Source of the DNA: Metapseudomonas otitidis
GTDB lineage: Bacteria > Pseudomonadota > Gammaproteobacteria > Pseudomonadales > Pseudomonadaceae
Reading direction: 5' to 3'
Assembly (NCBI RefSeq): GCF_900111835.1
Contig: NZ_FOJP01000008.1
Location: 1-64,000 of the forward strand
Length of the DNA: 64,000 bases
Shown here: in pieces, positions 53,006-61,808 of the stretch
Layout of the letters: every line of letters begins with the position of its first letter
Numbering within the stretch: the first letter of the stretch is position 1
Notes under the pieces: model-generated
Told to the model about the DNA's origin: nothing
Databases searched by the model: none
What the model saw: the letters and a program-made list of their open reading frames with translations, nothing else
Program-made: the position numbers and the translations under genes

Positions 53006-54826
53006 TCATTCGAAGACGAAGTGCTCCCCCGGCAGGCCCATCACCGAGCCGGTGGGCTTGGTCATGGCGGCGGCGTGGCCCTTGGCGCGGGGCAGCAGGC
53101 GGTCGAAGTAGAAGTCGCTGGTGGCCAGCTTGGCGCGGTAGAAGTCCTCGGACTCGCTGCCGCCTTCACGCAGGTGGCGGCGGGCGGCGGCTTCCTGCAG
53201 GGCCCAGGCGTAGGCGAGGGCGGCGTAGCCGGCGTACATGAGGAAGTCGTGGCTGGCGGTGCCCACCAGGTCGCGGTCCTTGCGGGCGCGCAGGGCGATG
53301 CGCAGGGTCAGGACGTTCCACTGCCCGGCGAGCTTGAGCAGGGTGAGGGCGCGGCCGCGCATGGCGGGCTCCTGCTTGATCAGGTCCACGGCGAAGCGGG
53401 CCATCTGCCCGGTGAAGTCGCGCACGGCCTTGCCCTGGGTCATCAGCAGCACCTTGCGGCCGAGCAGGTCGAGGGCCTGGATGCCGGTGGTGCCTTCGTA
53501 GAGGGTGGCGATGCGGGCGTCGCGGACGATCTGCTCCATGCCGTGCTCGCGGATGTAGCCGTGGCCGCCGAATACCTGCATGCCGAGGTTGGCGCTCTCC
53601 AGGCCCAGTTCGGTGAGGCAGCCCTTGAGGATGGGGGTGAGGAAGCCGAGCTTGTCGTCCCAGTGTTCGTACTTGCCGGTGTCGTTCTGCAGGATGCCTT
53701 CGATCATGCGGTCGGCGTACTGGGTGGCGAGGTAGACCAGCGCGCGGCCGCCTTCGGCGATGGCCTTCTGGGTCAGCAGCATGCGCCGCACGTCACCGTG
53801 GTGCATCAGCACGTCGGCCACCTCGCCGGGCTCCTTGGTGCCGGAGAGGGCGCGCATGGAGCGGCGTTCGCGGGCGTAGGCGAGGGCGCCCTGGTAGGCC
53901 AGTTCGGCGGTGGCGACGCCCTGGATGGCGGTGCCGATGCGGGCGCTGTTCATGAAGGTGAACATGCATTCCAGGCCCTTGTTCGGCGGGCCGATGAGGT
54001 AGCCGGTGGCGCCGTCGAAATTCATCACGCAGGTGGCCGAGGCCTTGATCCCCATCTTCTTCTCCAGCGCGCCGCAGCTGACGCCATTGCGCGGGCCGAG
54101 GCCGCCGTCGGCGCCGGGGAGGAACTTGGGCACGATGAACAGGGAGATGCCACGGGTGCCCTTGGGCGCGTCGGGCAGGCGGGCGAGGACGATGTGGATG
54201 ATGTTCTCGGTGAGGTCGTGGTCCCCGGAGGAGATGAAGATCTTGGTGCCGGTGAGGGCGTAGCTGCCGTCGGCGTTGGCGTCGGCGCGGGTCTTCACCT
54301 GGCCCAGGTCGGTGCCGCACTGGGGTTCGGTGAGGCACATGGTGCCGGCCCAGCGGCCTTCGGTGAGCGGGGTGAGGTAGGTGCGTTTCTGTTCCTCGGT
54401 GCCGTGCTGCATGAGGGTATTCATGGCGCCGAGGGAGAGGCCGGGGTACATGGAGAAGGGCCAGTTGGCGGTGCCGAGCATCTCCTGCTTGAGGGCGCCG
54501 AGGCTCATGGGCAGGCCCTGGCCGCCGTACTCGACCGGATGCGAGAGGCCTTGCCAGCCGCCGGCGACGTAGGCGTCGTAGGCCTCCTTGTAGCCCTTGG
54601 GCGTGCGCACTTCGCCGTTCTCCAGGTGGCAGCCTTCCTCGTCGCCGCTGTGGTAGAGCGGGGCGATGACTTCCTCGCAGAGCTTCGCGCACTCGCCGAG
54701 GATGGCGTCGACCATGTCGGGGGTGGCGTCCTGGCCGTTGGCGAGGCTGCGGTAGTGGGCGGGGAAGTCGAAGACTTCGTTGAGCAGGAAACGGGTGTCG
54801 CGCAGGGGCGCCTTGTAGCTGGGCAT
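53006..54826 (-). CDS. Acyl-CoA dehydrogenase (long, about 600 residues)
   Basis: The 606-residue flavoprotein has the N-terminal, middle and C-terminal acyl-CoA dehydrogenase domains plus the extra C-terminal helical domain of the long FadE/DmdC-like group. Motifs include TMCLTEPQCGTDLGQV (FAD and substrate site), VFGGHGYIREHGMEQIVRD and LYEGTTGIQALDLLGRK, whose glutamate is the catalytic base. It introduces a 2,3-double bond in acyl-CoA. The gene is divergent from a MarR regulator whose operator lies between them. Confidence 0.93.
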   Translation of the reverse strand: MPSYKAPLRDTRFLLNEVFDFPAHYRSLANGQDATPDMVDAILGECAKLCEEVIAPLYHSGDEEGCHLENGEVRTPKGYKEAYDAYVAGGWQGLSHPVEYGGQGLPMSLGALKQEMLGTANWPFSMYPGLSLGAMNTLMQHGTEEQKRTYLTPLTEGRWAGTMCLTEPQCGTDLGQVKTRADANADGSYALTGTKIFISSGDHDLTENIIHIVLARLPDAPKGTRGISLFIVPKFLPGADGGLGPRNGVSCGALEKKMGIKASATCVMNFDGATGYLIGPPNKGLECMFTFMNSARIGTAIQGVATAELAYQGALAYARERRSMRALSGTKEPGEVADVLMHHGDVRRMLLTQKAIAEGGRALVYLATQYADRMIEGILQNDTGKYEHWDDKLGFLTPILKGCLTELGLESANLGMQVFGGHGYIREHGMEQIVRDARIATLYEGTTGIQALDLLGRKVLLMTQGKAVRDFTGQMARFAVDLIKQEPAMRGRALTLLKLAGQWNVLTLRIALRARKDRDLVGTASHDFLMYAGYAALAYAWALQEAAARRHLREGGSESEDFYRAKLATSDFYFDRLLPRAKGHAAAMTKPTGSVMGLPGEHFVFE

Positions 54827-54965
54827 CGGAACCTCGGCAGGCAGGTGGCAGTCGCGCCGAGTTATACGGCGCACCGGTCATGTCGGCCTTGGCAGCGGGA
54901 ACGGGGGCGTCTGGCAGTTCGGACAATACCGGCCGGCGGTTGTGGTTTTCGTTGACGCTTTTCTT

Positions 54966-54987
54966 GATGCGGGTATATACACGCATC
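54966..54987. promoter_or_regulatory. 22-bp palindromic operator, likely for the MarR-family regulator
   Basis: GATGCG-G-GTATATAC-A-CGCATC is an inverted repeat with perfect 6-bp arms around the central palindrome GTATATAC. It ends one base before the ATG of the marR-type gene. A dimeric winged-helix protein bound here would block its own gene and may also affect the divergent acyl-CoA dehydrogenase. The TATA core may double as a -10 element. Confidence 0.75.
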
Positions 54988-54988
54988 C

Positions 54989-55402
54989 ATGTCGACCTCC
55001 CCCTGCCTGTGCACGCGGCTGCGCCGCGCCAGCCGCAACCTGACCCGTATCTATGACGAGGCGCTCGAATTCGCCGGGATCAACGTCGCCCAGTATTCGC
55101 TGCTGAGGAACCTGCAGCGGCTGGATCGGCCGAGCATCACCGACCTGGCGGAGGCGCTTGCGCTGGACCGCAGCACCCTGGGACGCAACCTGAGGGTGCT
55201 GGAGGGCAAGGGCCTGGTCGGGCTGGGCGAAGGCGAGGACCAGCGCAACCGCGTGGCGTTCCTGACCGCTGAGGGCCAGGCCTGTGTCGCCTTGGCGCTG
55301 CCTGCCTGGGAGTCGGTGCAGCGACGGATGGTTGAGCGCCTGGGCGCGGGGCAGCGCGATGCGCTGATGGCCCTGCTGGGTGACGTGGAATCCCTGGACT
55401 GA
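54989..55402 (+). CDS. MarR-family transcriptional regulator
   Basis: The 137-residue protein has the MarR winged helix. The recognition region is PSITDLAEALALDRSTLGRNL and the wing is KGLVGLGEGEDQRNRVAFLT. Dimerisation helices lie at both ends. The start codon lies two bases after the palindromic operator with no ribosome site between them, so the message may be leaderless. Likely targets are itself, the divergent acyl-CoA dehydrogenase and the MFS gene downstream. Confidence 0.88.
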   Translation: MSTSPCLCTRLRRASRNLTRIYDEALEFAGINVAQYSLLRNLQRLDRPSITDLAEALALDRSTLGRNLRVLEGKGLVGLGEGEDQRNRVAFLTAEGQACVALALPAWESVQRRMVERLGAGQRDALMALLGDVESLD

Positions 55403-55445
55403 CTGTTTCGCGATAACGCGGGTGCCTGCCCGTAGAGGACATGCA

Positions 55446-56645
55446 ATGAATTCGATGTGGCGCACGAGTGGCTGGGTGTTGCTGGGGGCGTCGCTGATCC
55501 TGGCGCTGTCACTGGGCATCCGCCACGGTTTTGGCTTGTTCCTGGCCCCGATGAGCGGGGAGTTCGGCTGGGGGCGGGAGGTGTTCGCCTTTGCTATCGC
55601 GCTGCAGAACCTGATCTGGGGGCTGTCGCAACCCTTCACCGGGGCCCTGGCCGACCGCTTCGGTGCGACGCGGGCTGTGGTGGTGGGCGGTGTGCTCTAT
55701 GCGCTGGGGCTGGTGCTGATGAGCCTGTCCCATACGCCGCTGCAGCTCTCGGCCAGTGCGGGGCTGCTGATCGGCATCGGGCTGTCGGGGACGTCGTTCT
55801 CAGTGATCCTCGGGGTGGTCGGGCGGGCGGTGCCGATGGAGCAGCGCAGCATGGCCATGGGCATTGCGGCGGCAGCCGGTTCGTTCGGCCAGTTCGCCAT
55901 GCTGCCGGGGTCCCAGGGGTTGATCAGTTGGCTGGGCTGGTCGTCGGCGCTGCTGGCGCTGGGGCTGCTGGTGGCGTTGATCGTGCCGCTGGCGGGGATG
56001 CTCAAGGACCGTCCGTTGCCCAGCAAGGGGCCGGAGCAGAGCCTGGCCGAGGCGCTGCGCGAGGCGGCGGCGCACCGGGGGTTCTGGCTGTTGTCGCTGG
56101 GCTTCTTCGTCTGCGGGTTCCAGGTGGTGTTCATCGGCGTGCACCTGCCGGCCTACCTGGTGGACCAGCACCTGCCGGCGACCGTGGGCACGACGGTGCT
56201 GGCGCTGGTGGGGCTGTTCAATGTGTTCGGCACCTACATCGCCGGCTGGCTGGGCGGACGCCTGGCCAAGCCTCGGCTGCTGACCGTGCTGTACCTGCTG
56301 CGGGCAGTGGTGATCCTGGCCTTCCTCTATATGCCGCTGTCGGTGTGGAGCGCCTATGCCTTCGGCATGGCGATGGGGCTGTTGTGGCTGTCGACGGTGC
56401 CGCTGACCAACGGCACGGTGGCGACCCTGTTCGGGGTGCGCAACCTGTCGATGCTGGGCGGCATCGTGTTCCTCTTCCACCAGCTCGGGGCCTTCCTCGG
56501 CGGCTGGCTGGGTGGCTACCTGTACGACCACACGGGAAGCTACGAGGTGGTGTGGCAGATCTCCATCCTGCTCAGCCTGATGGCGGCCGCGCTGAACTGG
56601 CCGATCCGCGAGCAGCCGGTGGCGCGCCTGCAGGTGGCGGTGTGA
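55446..56645 (+). CDS. MFS transporter (oxalate/formate antiporter-like group)
   Basis: The 399-residue protein has twelve hydrophobic segments. The MFS loop motif appears as GALADRFGATRAVVVGGVLY, and the second half begins with FWLLSLGFFVCGFQVVFIGVH. The pattern fits the monocarboxylate/oxalate-formate group. The substrate is unknown. It lies 43 bases after the marR-type gene and is probably under its control. The stop overlaps a 40-codon frame. Confidence 0.88.
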   Translation: MNSMWRTSGWVLLGASLILALSLGIRHGFGLFLAPMSGEFGWGREVFAFAIALQNLIWGLSQPFTGALADRFGATRAVVVGGVLYALGLVLMSLSHTPLQLSASAGLLIGIGLSGTSFSVILGVVGRAVPMEQRSMAMGIAAAAGSFGQFAMLPGSQGLISWLGWSSALLALGLLVALIVPLAGMLKDRPLPSKGPEQSLAEALREAAAHRGFWLLSLGFFVCGFQVVFIGVHLPAYLVDQHLPATVGTTVLALVGLFNVFGTYIAGWLGGRLAKPRLLTVLYLLRAVVILAFLYMPLSVWSAYAFGMAMGLLWLSTVPLTNGTVATLFGVRNLSMLGGIVFLFHQLGAFLGGWLGGYLYDHTGSYEVVWQISILLSLMAAALNWPIREQPVARLQVAV

Positions 56646-56764
56646 GGGCGCGCCTGGCGCTGGTCGCCGTGGCGGCCCTGGTGCTGGGCCTGACCGCATT
56701 GGCCTGGTGGGGTTGGCAGCGCGGTGGCCTGGCGCTGCTGCAACTGAACATGAGCCTGTGCTGA
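56642..56764 (+). CDS. Short single-helix membrane peptide (40 residues)
   Basis: A GTG-started frame overlaps the MFS stop (GTGA) and encodes a basic start, one hydrophobic helix (ALVAVAALVLGLTALAWWGW) and the tail GGLALLQLNMSLC. The layout is typical of small one-helix membrane proteins, and the tail with a final cysteine is distinctive. Overlap with the MFS gene suggests coupled translation and possibly a partner role. I recall similar short proteins in pseudomonads but no function. Confidence 0.6.
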   Translation: MRARLALVAVAALVLGLTALAWWGWQRGGLALLQLNMSLC

Positions 56765-56835
56765 TTGCCGGCCGGCGGGCCCGGCGCTAGCCTTGCTCCA
56801 CCGCTTGACCCGCCGCGTGCCCGAGGATGCCTGCC

Positions 56836-57384
56836 ATGAAACGCCTGTTCGCCGTGCCCCTGCTCGCCCTGTTCACCTTGCCCGCCGTGGCAGCGGAGTG
56901 CCCACCGCTGTTGCAGCACAGCCTGCCGCAGTTGCGGGCCAAGGCGACGGTGGATCTGTGCGAGCGCTTCGCCGGCAAGCCGCTGCTGATCGTCAACACC
57001 GCCAGCCACTGCGGTTTCACCCCGCAATTCAAGGGGCTGGAAGCGCTGTACCAGCGCTACAAGGCCGAGGGCTTCGAGGTGCTGGGCGTGCCTTCGGATG
57101 ACTTCAAGCAGGAGGCGGCCAATACGGAGGAGACCGCGAAGGTCTGCTACGTGAACTACGGCGTGACCTTCACCATGACCGAGCCGCAGCATGTGACCGG
57201 TGACGAGGCGACGCCGCTCTACCGCGAGCTGATCGAGCAGTCCGGGCAGGCGCCACGCTGGAACTTCTACAAGTACGTGGTGGATCGCCAGGGCAAGGTG
57301 GTGGCGCATTTCTCCAGCCTTACCAGCCCGGATGACGAGGACCTGCAGAAGGCGATCCGCCAGGCGCTGGACAGCAAGCCCTGA
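56836..57384 (+). CDS. Periplasmic glutathione peroxidase-like protein (thiol peroxidase)
   Basis: The 182-residue protein has a signal peptide ([18 protein letters not shown]) and a thioredoxin-fold peroxidase domain. The peroxidatic cysteine is in [20 protein letters not shown]. The conserved tryptophan and asparagine are in [15 protein letters not shown] resolving cysteine may be that in VCYVNYG. Reduction of peroxides outside the cytoplasm is likely. ATG 56836 is used because it directly precedes the signal peptide; 56827 is also possible. Confidence 0.9.
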   Translation: MKRLFAVPLLALFTLPAVAAECPPLLQHSLPQLRAKATVDLCERFAGKPLLIVNTASHCGFTPQFKGLEALYQRYKAEGFEVLGVPSDDFKQEAANTEETAKVCYVNYGVTFTMTEPQHVTGDEATPLYRELIEQSGQAPRWNFYKYVVDRQGKVVAHFSSLTSPDDEDLQKAIRQALDSKP

Positions 57385-57514
57385 CCCGGCGAGGGGGCGA
57401 AAAGGCTGATCAGCCGGGAGTGTGTTTCAGAATCTTTCGGCTGGTTCCGGTTTGCGTGGCGCTCCTGTGATAGGGTTCGCGGCCTGTTTTTCACCCCCTC
57501 TCCTGGAGACACCC

Positions 57515-58573
57515 ATGTCGATCAAGGACCTGATCCTGGCCGGACTGCTGGCCGCCGCCATTCCCACCGCCTTTGCCGCCAAGCCGGCTGCCCCCGTTGA
57601 AGAGAACGCTGCCCAGGCCGAACAGGCCACGGACGAGGACGTCTCGGCCGACGAAGAGCAGGGCATCAGCGAGGAAGAGTTCCTCAACAGCCTGAACTTC
57701 AAGCAGGGCAAGGTGGTGATCGGTGACAACCTGGCCACCCTGGATGTACCCGAGCAGTTCGTCTACCTGGACGGCAAGGACGCCGAGCGCGTGCTGGTGG
57801 AGGCCTGGGGCAACCCGCCGGATGCCGAGGAACCGCTGGGCATGATCCTGCCCAAGGGCATTTCTCCGCTGGCCGATGAGTCCTGGGCCGTGACCATCGA
57901 GTACGAGGAGAGCGGCTACGTGTCCGACGAGGATGCCAGCGACATCGACTACAACGAGATGCTGCAGGGCATGAAGGACGACACCAAGGAAGACAACAAA
58001 TGGCGCGCCGAGAACGGCTACGAGCCGGTGCAACTGATCGGCTGGGCCTCCCAGCCGCGCTATGACGCCAATGGCCGCAAGCTGCACTGGGCCAAGGAGC
58101 TGAAGTTCGGCGATTCCGAAACCCACACCCTGAACTACAACATTCGCGTGCTGGGCCGTAAGGGCGTGCTGGTGCTGAACTTCATCGCCAACATGGACCA
58201 ACTGCCGACCATCGAGCAGAACCTGCCGGCGGTGCTGGCGATGACCGAGTTCAACCCGGGCAACCGCTACGCCGACTTCAACCCGGACCTGGACAAGGTC
58301 GCGGCCTACGGCCTGGGCGCGCTGATCGCGGGCAAGGTCGCCGCCAAGACCGGCCTGCTGGCCATCCTGCTGGTGCTGCTGAAGAAGTTCTTCTGGGTGC
58401 CGATCGCCATCGGTGGCTGGGTCATTGCCCGTGTCCGCGGCAAGAAGAAGGAAGCGCCGCAGGCGGCCGAGCCGGTCCAGCCGGAGGTGGCACCGGTGGT
58501 GCAGCCGAGCAAGCCGGTGGAACCTGCTGCGACGGTGATGGACCTGAACCGCGAAGAGCCGCCGAAGTCCTGA
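57515..58573 (+). CDS. DUF2167-family membrane protein
   Basis: The 352-residue protein has a signal peptide, an acidic stretch, a long extracytoplasmic DUF2167 domain and two hydrophobic segments near the end (AYGLGALIAGKVAAKTGLLA and FWVPIAIGGWVIARV). The domain shows LPKGISPLADESWAVTIEYE and VQLIGWASQPRYDANGRKLHWA. Its tail is rich in Pro, Glu and Val. No function is established for the family. CTCCTGGAG gives a ribosome site before ATG 57515. Confidence 0.85.
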   Translation: MSIKDLILAGLLAAAIPTAFAAKPAAPVEENAAQAEQATDEDVSADEEQGISEEEFLNSLNFKQGKVVIGDNLATLDVPEQFVYLDGKDAERVLVEAWGNPPDAEEPLGMILPKGISPLADESWAVTIEYEESGYVSDEDASDIDYNEMLQGMKDDTKEDNKWRAENGYEPVQLIGWASQPRYDANGRKLHWAKELKFGDSETHTLNYNIRVLGRKGVLVLNFIANMDQLPTIEQNLPAVLAMTEFNPGNRYADFNPDLDKVAAYGLGALIAGKVAAKTGLLAILLVLLKKFFWVPIAIGGWVIARVRGKKKEAPQAAEPVQPEVAPVVQPSKPVEPAATVMDLNREEPPKS

Positions 58574-58585
58574 CGGTGGCTGCTG

Positions 58586-58661
58586 CCCGGGGTGATGCGT
58601 CACCCCGGGCGCACATGAAAACGCCGCGATACCCGAGAGGGGATCGCGGCGTTTTCGTTTT
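58586..58661. terminator. Two consecutive hairpins between DUF2167 and fadL genes
   Basis: The first is CCCGGGGTGA-TGCG-TCACCCCGGG (58586-58609). The second has the 14-bp stem GAAAACGCCGCGAT/ATCGCGGCGTTTTC (58617-58656) followed by GTTTT and preceded by an A-rich arm. It would serve both convergent genes. Confidence 0.9.
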
Positions 58662-58699
58662 GGGGTGTACCCCGGCAGCGACGGCCGCCGGGGTTCAGG

Positions 58700-59962
58700 T
58701 CAGAAGCGGTAGGTGACCTGGGCGCCCAGGCCGTGGGCGCTGTTCTTGTAGGTGGAGGAGTAGCTGCCCTTGGTGCTGTTGCTCTGGTTGATGGTGGCGT
58801 CGTCTTCCTTCAGGTAGGAGTAGGCGAGGTCCACGGTCCAGTCGTCGTTGGGGCTCCAGGCGGCACCGAGGCTGAGGATCTTGCGGTCATCGGTGGGGAT
58901 ACGCGGGGAGCGGTACTCGTTGCGGGTCGGGCTCTGGTCGTAGGCCAGGCCGGCACGCAGGGTCCACTCGCGGTTCAGCTTGTAGGCTGCGCCGACGGCG
59001 TAGGACCAGGTGTCGCGCCAGTTCTGTTCTTCGGTAATGGTGCCGAGTACTCCGGCCAGCGGGCCGCGCACGCCGTCGTTCTCCACCTTGATTTCTTCCA
59101 GGCGGCTCCAGCGGGTCCAGGTGGTGCCGGCGTAGAGGGTCCAGTCGGCGTTCAGGTCATGGGTGATGGAGAAGTCGACCGATTCGGGGGTCTCCAGGTC
59201 AAGGGAGGCGTCGTACTTGCCGGACGAGCCGGCCAGTAGGCCATTGGTGGAGACGGTGGTGTCGCCACGCAGCTTGTACTTGACCTTGGAGTGGTAGGTC
59301 AGGCCCAGGCGGGTGCTGGGATCGACTTCGAACAGAACGCCAGCGTTGAAGCCCAGGGCGGTGTCGTCGCCCTTGACCTTGACCTTGCCATCGCTGCCAC
59401 CGGGGAAGGGGTTGCGCAGGGCAGAGGTCAGCTCGCCGTCGATGCGGTTGATGGTGGGGCCGAAGCCGACGGAGAGCTGGTCGTTGACCTTGTAGCTGAC
59501 GGTTGGCTGCAGGGTGACCACGCGGACTTCGCTGCGGGTGCCGTAGTAGCGGCCCTGGAAGCCCTTCTCATAGTCGGTCACCAGGCCGAAGGGCACGTAC
59601 ATGCCGAGGCCGAAGGTCCATTTGTCGTCGATGGGTTTGACGTAGTAGCCCATGGGCACGCCGATGAACGGGACCATGTCGCCGTCATTGCTGCCCGAGA
59701 AGGAGCCGCGGCCATGGTCGATGTCGGTCTTGGCGTCCAGCAGGGCGACACCGCCGCTGACCTGTTCGCGCTTGAGGCGCGACATGCCGGCGGGGTTGCC
59801 GAAGACGGTGGAGGCATCGTCGGCCGAGGAGGAGCGGCCGGCGAAGGCAGTACCCATACCGCTCACGCTCTGTTCGTTGATGGCGAAACCGCCGGCGAGG
59901 CTGTAGGTGGATGCGCCGGCAACAGCGAGAGCGAGGCTGGTCTTTATGATTCTTGTGATCAC
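58700..59962 (-). CDS. FadL-family outer-membrane transport protein
   Basis: The 420-residue protein has a signal peptide (TRIIKTSLALAVAGASTYSLA). The FadL N-terminal hatch signature GGFAINEQSVSGMGTAFAGR follows, then SSADDASTVFGNPAGMSRLK. The barrel ends GLGAQVTYRF. Members move long-chain fatty acids or other hydrophobic compounds across the outer membrane. Proximity to an acyl-CoA dehydrogenase suggests fatty-acid use, but aromatic substrates are also possible. Confidence 0.92.
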   Translation of the reverse strand: MITRIIKTSLALAVAGASTYSLAGGFAINEQSVSGMGTAFAGRSSSADDASTVFGNPAGMSRLKREQVSGGVALLDAKTDIDHGRGSFSGSNDGDMVPFIGVPMGYYVKPIDDKWTFGLGMYVPFGLVTDYEKGFQGRYYGTRSEVRVVTLQPTVSYKVNDQLSVGFGPTINRIDGELTSALRNPFPGGSDGKVKVKGDDTALGFNAGVLFEVDPSTRLGLTYHSKVKYKLRGDTTVSTNGLLAGSSGKYDASLDLETPESVDFSITHDLNADWTLYAGTTWTRWSRLEEIKVENDGVRGPLAGVLGTITEEQNWRDTWSYAVGAAYKLNREWTLRAGLAYDQSPTRNEYRSPRIPTDDRKILSLGAAWSPNDDWTVDLAYSYLKEDDATINQSNSTKGSYSSTYKNSAHGLGAQVTYRF

Positions 59963-60153
59963 GGTTGACTCCTGGGTCTGGTAAGGCAGGGGGCGGAAAC
60001 TAGCAGGATTTCCAGACCCTTTCCAGCTACGTTGAGTTCCCGCTAAATCGGCGTTCTAGAGGCTTTCGTGTGGCAAATTGCCGCTAATTTCACGCTTCGT
60101 GCAAAAAGCCTTGGACGCTCGTTCCTGACTGATTGGTCAGTGATCGATTTATC

Positions 60154-60633
60154 CTAGGCAGCCTGCTGATGAAGTCCTACGCAGCGATTCCAGGCAGCGA
60201 GGTAATCGCTGGGATTTCCCTGCGGGTTGAATACGCGTCGCCAGACATCCGCCATGCCCGGCCAGTCATCCGCAGAGGGCATCACGAGGACTTCGCTTTC
60301 CACCAGCAGCCAGGCGATGGCGGTGGCGTAGCGCAGGTTCACCGCGAGCTCCAGGTGGGGAGCGCCTAGGAAGGCATGCTGGCTGGCCAGGCCCCGCACC
60401 AGGCTGGCCAGGTCCGGATCGCGGGCCAGGTGCTGGTCCCAGAGCTGGCGGTGGTGGGCTTCGCTGATGTGGTAGAGGCCGTAGCCGGCGCGATCCCCCA
60501 GGGCCGTGCCAAGGTCGGACTGGCACGCGGCGGCACCGAGCAGGAGCACTTCGGCCGTGGGGGAGGGGCGCTGCAGGTAGGCCAGGGTGGGGCGGATGAC
60601 GTGTTGGCAGAGATCGTGTGCGGCTATGCCCAT
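60154..60633 (-). CDS. Conserved hypothetical protein
   Basis: The 159-residue protein starts MGIAAHDLCQHVIRPTLAYL and is mainly helical, with no signal peptide. Segments such as LLGAAACQSDLGTALGDRAGY, LYHISEAHHRQLWDQHLA and NLRYATAIAWLLVES recall small proteins encoded in phage or tailocin regions and single copies in pseudomonads. I recognise no catalytic motif with confidence. It is read leftward and lies alone between fadL and sseA. Confidence 0.6.
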   Translation of the reverse strand: MGIAAHDLCQHVIRPTLAYLQRPSPTAEVLLLGAAACQSDLGTALGDRAGYGLYHISEAHHRQLWDQHLARDPDLASLVRGLASQHAFLGAPHLELAVNLRYATAIAWLLVESEVLVMPSADDWPGMADVWRRVFNPQGNPSDYLAAWNRCVGLHQQAA

Positions 60634-60696
60634 GATGCCCTCGCGGAAGGTGCCGGCGGGGTCGGGGGCGTGTGGCAGCTTCTCGTTCTGGGAAAG

Positions 60697-60718
60697 GACC
60701 CCGCCGGGAGCGGGGTTA
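60697..60718 (-). terminator. Possible terminator downstream of sseA
   Basis: On the minus strand AACCCCGC and GCGGGGT form a short stem around TCCCG, followed by CCTTTCC. It lies about 145 bases past the sseA stop and 64 bases before the next minus-strand gene. Confidence 0.45.
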
Positions 60719-60861
60719 GCCGCTCGATTTGAAGTGTAGTGGGATAAAGATGCTGTAAAGACCTGTTTTTAAACTGTTTGGCGTCTTGCGCCAGGCGCCA
60801 TATGCCAGGCAGTCATTAACAGGCTGCGGAGTAGGCCGCCCGGTATGACGGGCGGCCGGGA

Positions 60862-61715
60862 TCACAGGCCGGTGGCCACGGGGCGACTGGGGTCGGTTAT
60901 CCATTCGCTCCAGGAGCCTGCGTAGAGCGGTGCGAGCGGGTAGCCGGCCAGGCTCAGGGCGAACAGGTTGTGGCAGGCGGTGACGCCGGAGCCGCAGTAG
61001 GCCACGAGGCTGTCTGCAGGGCGGTCGGTGAGGAAGGCCTGGAAGCGCTGGCGCAGGGCCTGGGCAGGCAGGAAGCGGCCGTCGGCACCGAGGTTGTCGG
61101 TAAGGCGGCGCACTGGGCTCCGGGGATGTGCCCGGCGACGGGGTCGATGGGCTCCACCTCGCCCTTGAAGCGCGGCAGGGCACGGGCGTCCAGCAGGGTG
61201 AGTGCGTGGGAGTCGAGGCGGGCCTGGAGCTGACGGGCATCCAGCACCAGGCTGGAGTCGGGGGTGCCGGTGAAACTGCCGGTGCGCTCGGTGGGCTGTT
61301 CCGCATCCAGGGGCAGGCCGGCTTCGCGCCAGGCCTTCAGGCCGCCGTCGAGCAGGTAGACGCCATCGCGCTTGCCCAGCCAGGCGAGCAGCCACCAGGC
61401 GCGGGCGGCGAAGGCACCGGGGCCATCGTCATACAGCACGATCATGCTGGCGTTATCCACGCCCCAGCGGCGCAGGGCGGCGACCAGTCGATCCGGCTCC
61501 GGCAGCGGGTGGCGTCCGGTGATGCCCGGTTGCACGGGGGCGGAGAGGTCACGCTCGAGGTCGGCGAAATGGGCGTCCGGGATATGCCCTTCGGCATGGC
61601 TGCGCTGGCCGTAGGACGGATCATCCAGGGCGAAGCGGCAATCGAGGATCACCAGGCCGGGCTCTCCCAGTCGAGGCGCCAGTTCATCAGGGCGGATCAG
61701 TTGCGCGAGGGGCAT
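60862..61715 (-). pseudogene. sseA: 3-mercaptopyruvate/thiosulfate sulfurtransferase with a frameshift
   Basis: The frame from ATG 61715 encodes two rhodanese domains up to VAGHIPGAQC, at about 61112. Homology then continues in another frame with RRLTDNLGADGRFLPAQAL and the catalytic motif SLVAYCGSGVTACHNLFAL, then the normal end. Two extra bases (CA) at the GHIPGA junction would explain the shift. The CGSGVTA loop is typical of mercaptopyruvate sulfurtransferases. As read, the protein lacks its active-site cysteine. A sequencing error cannot be ruled out. Confidence 0.85.
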
Positions 61716-61808
61716 GACGGTCTCCTGTGTCGAATCAATGACGATGCGCATCATAAGGAACGATCGCGCGTTGCGTCGCGCGGATGAACACGAGATGGGA
61801 GGGCCACG

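Noticed and set aside
53021..54955. 644-codon open frame on the plus strand across the acyl-CoA dehydrogenase
   Set aside because: It is antisense to an intact dehydrogenase with all active-site motifs and shows only Gly/Ala/Val/Gln-rich composition.
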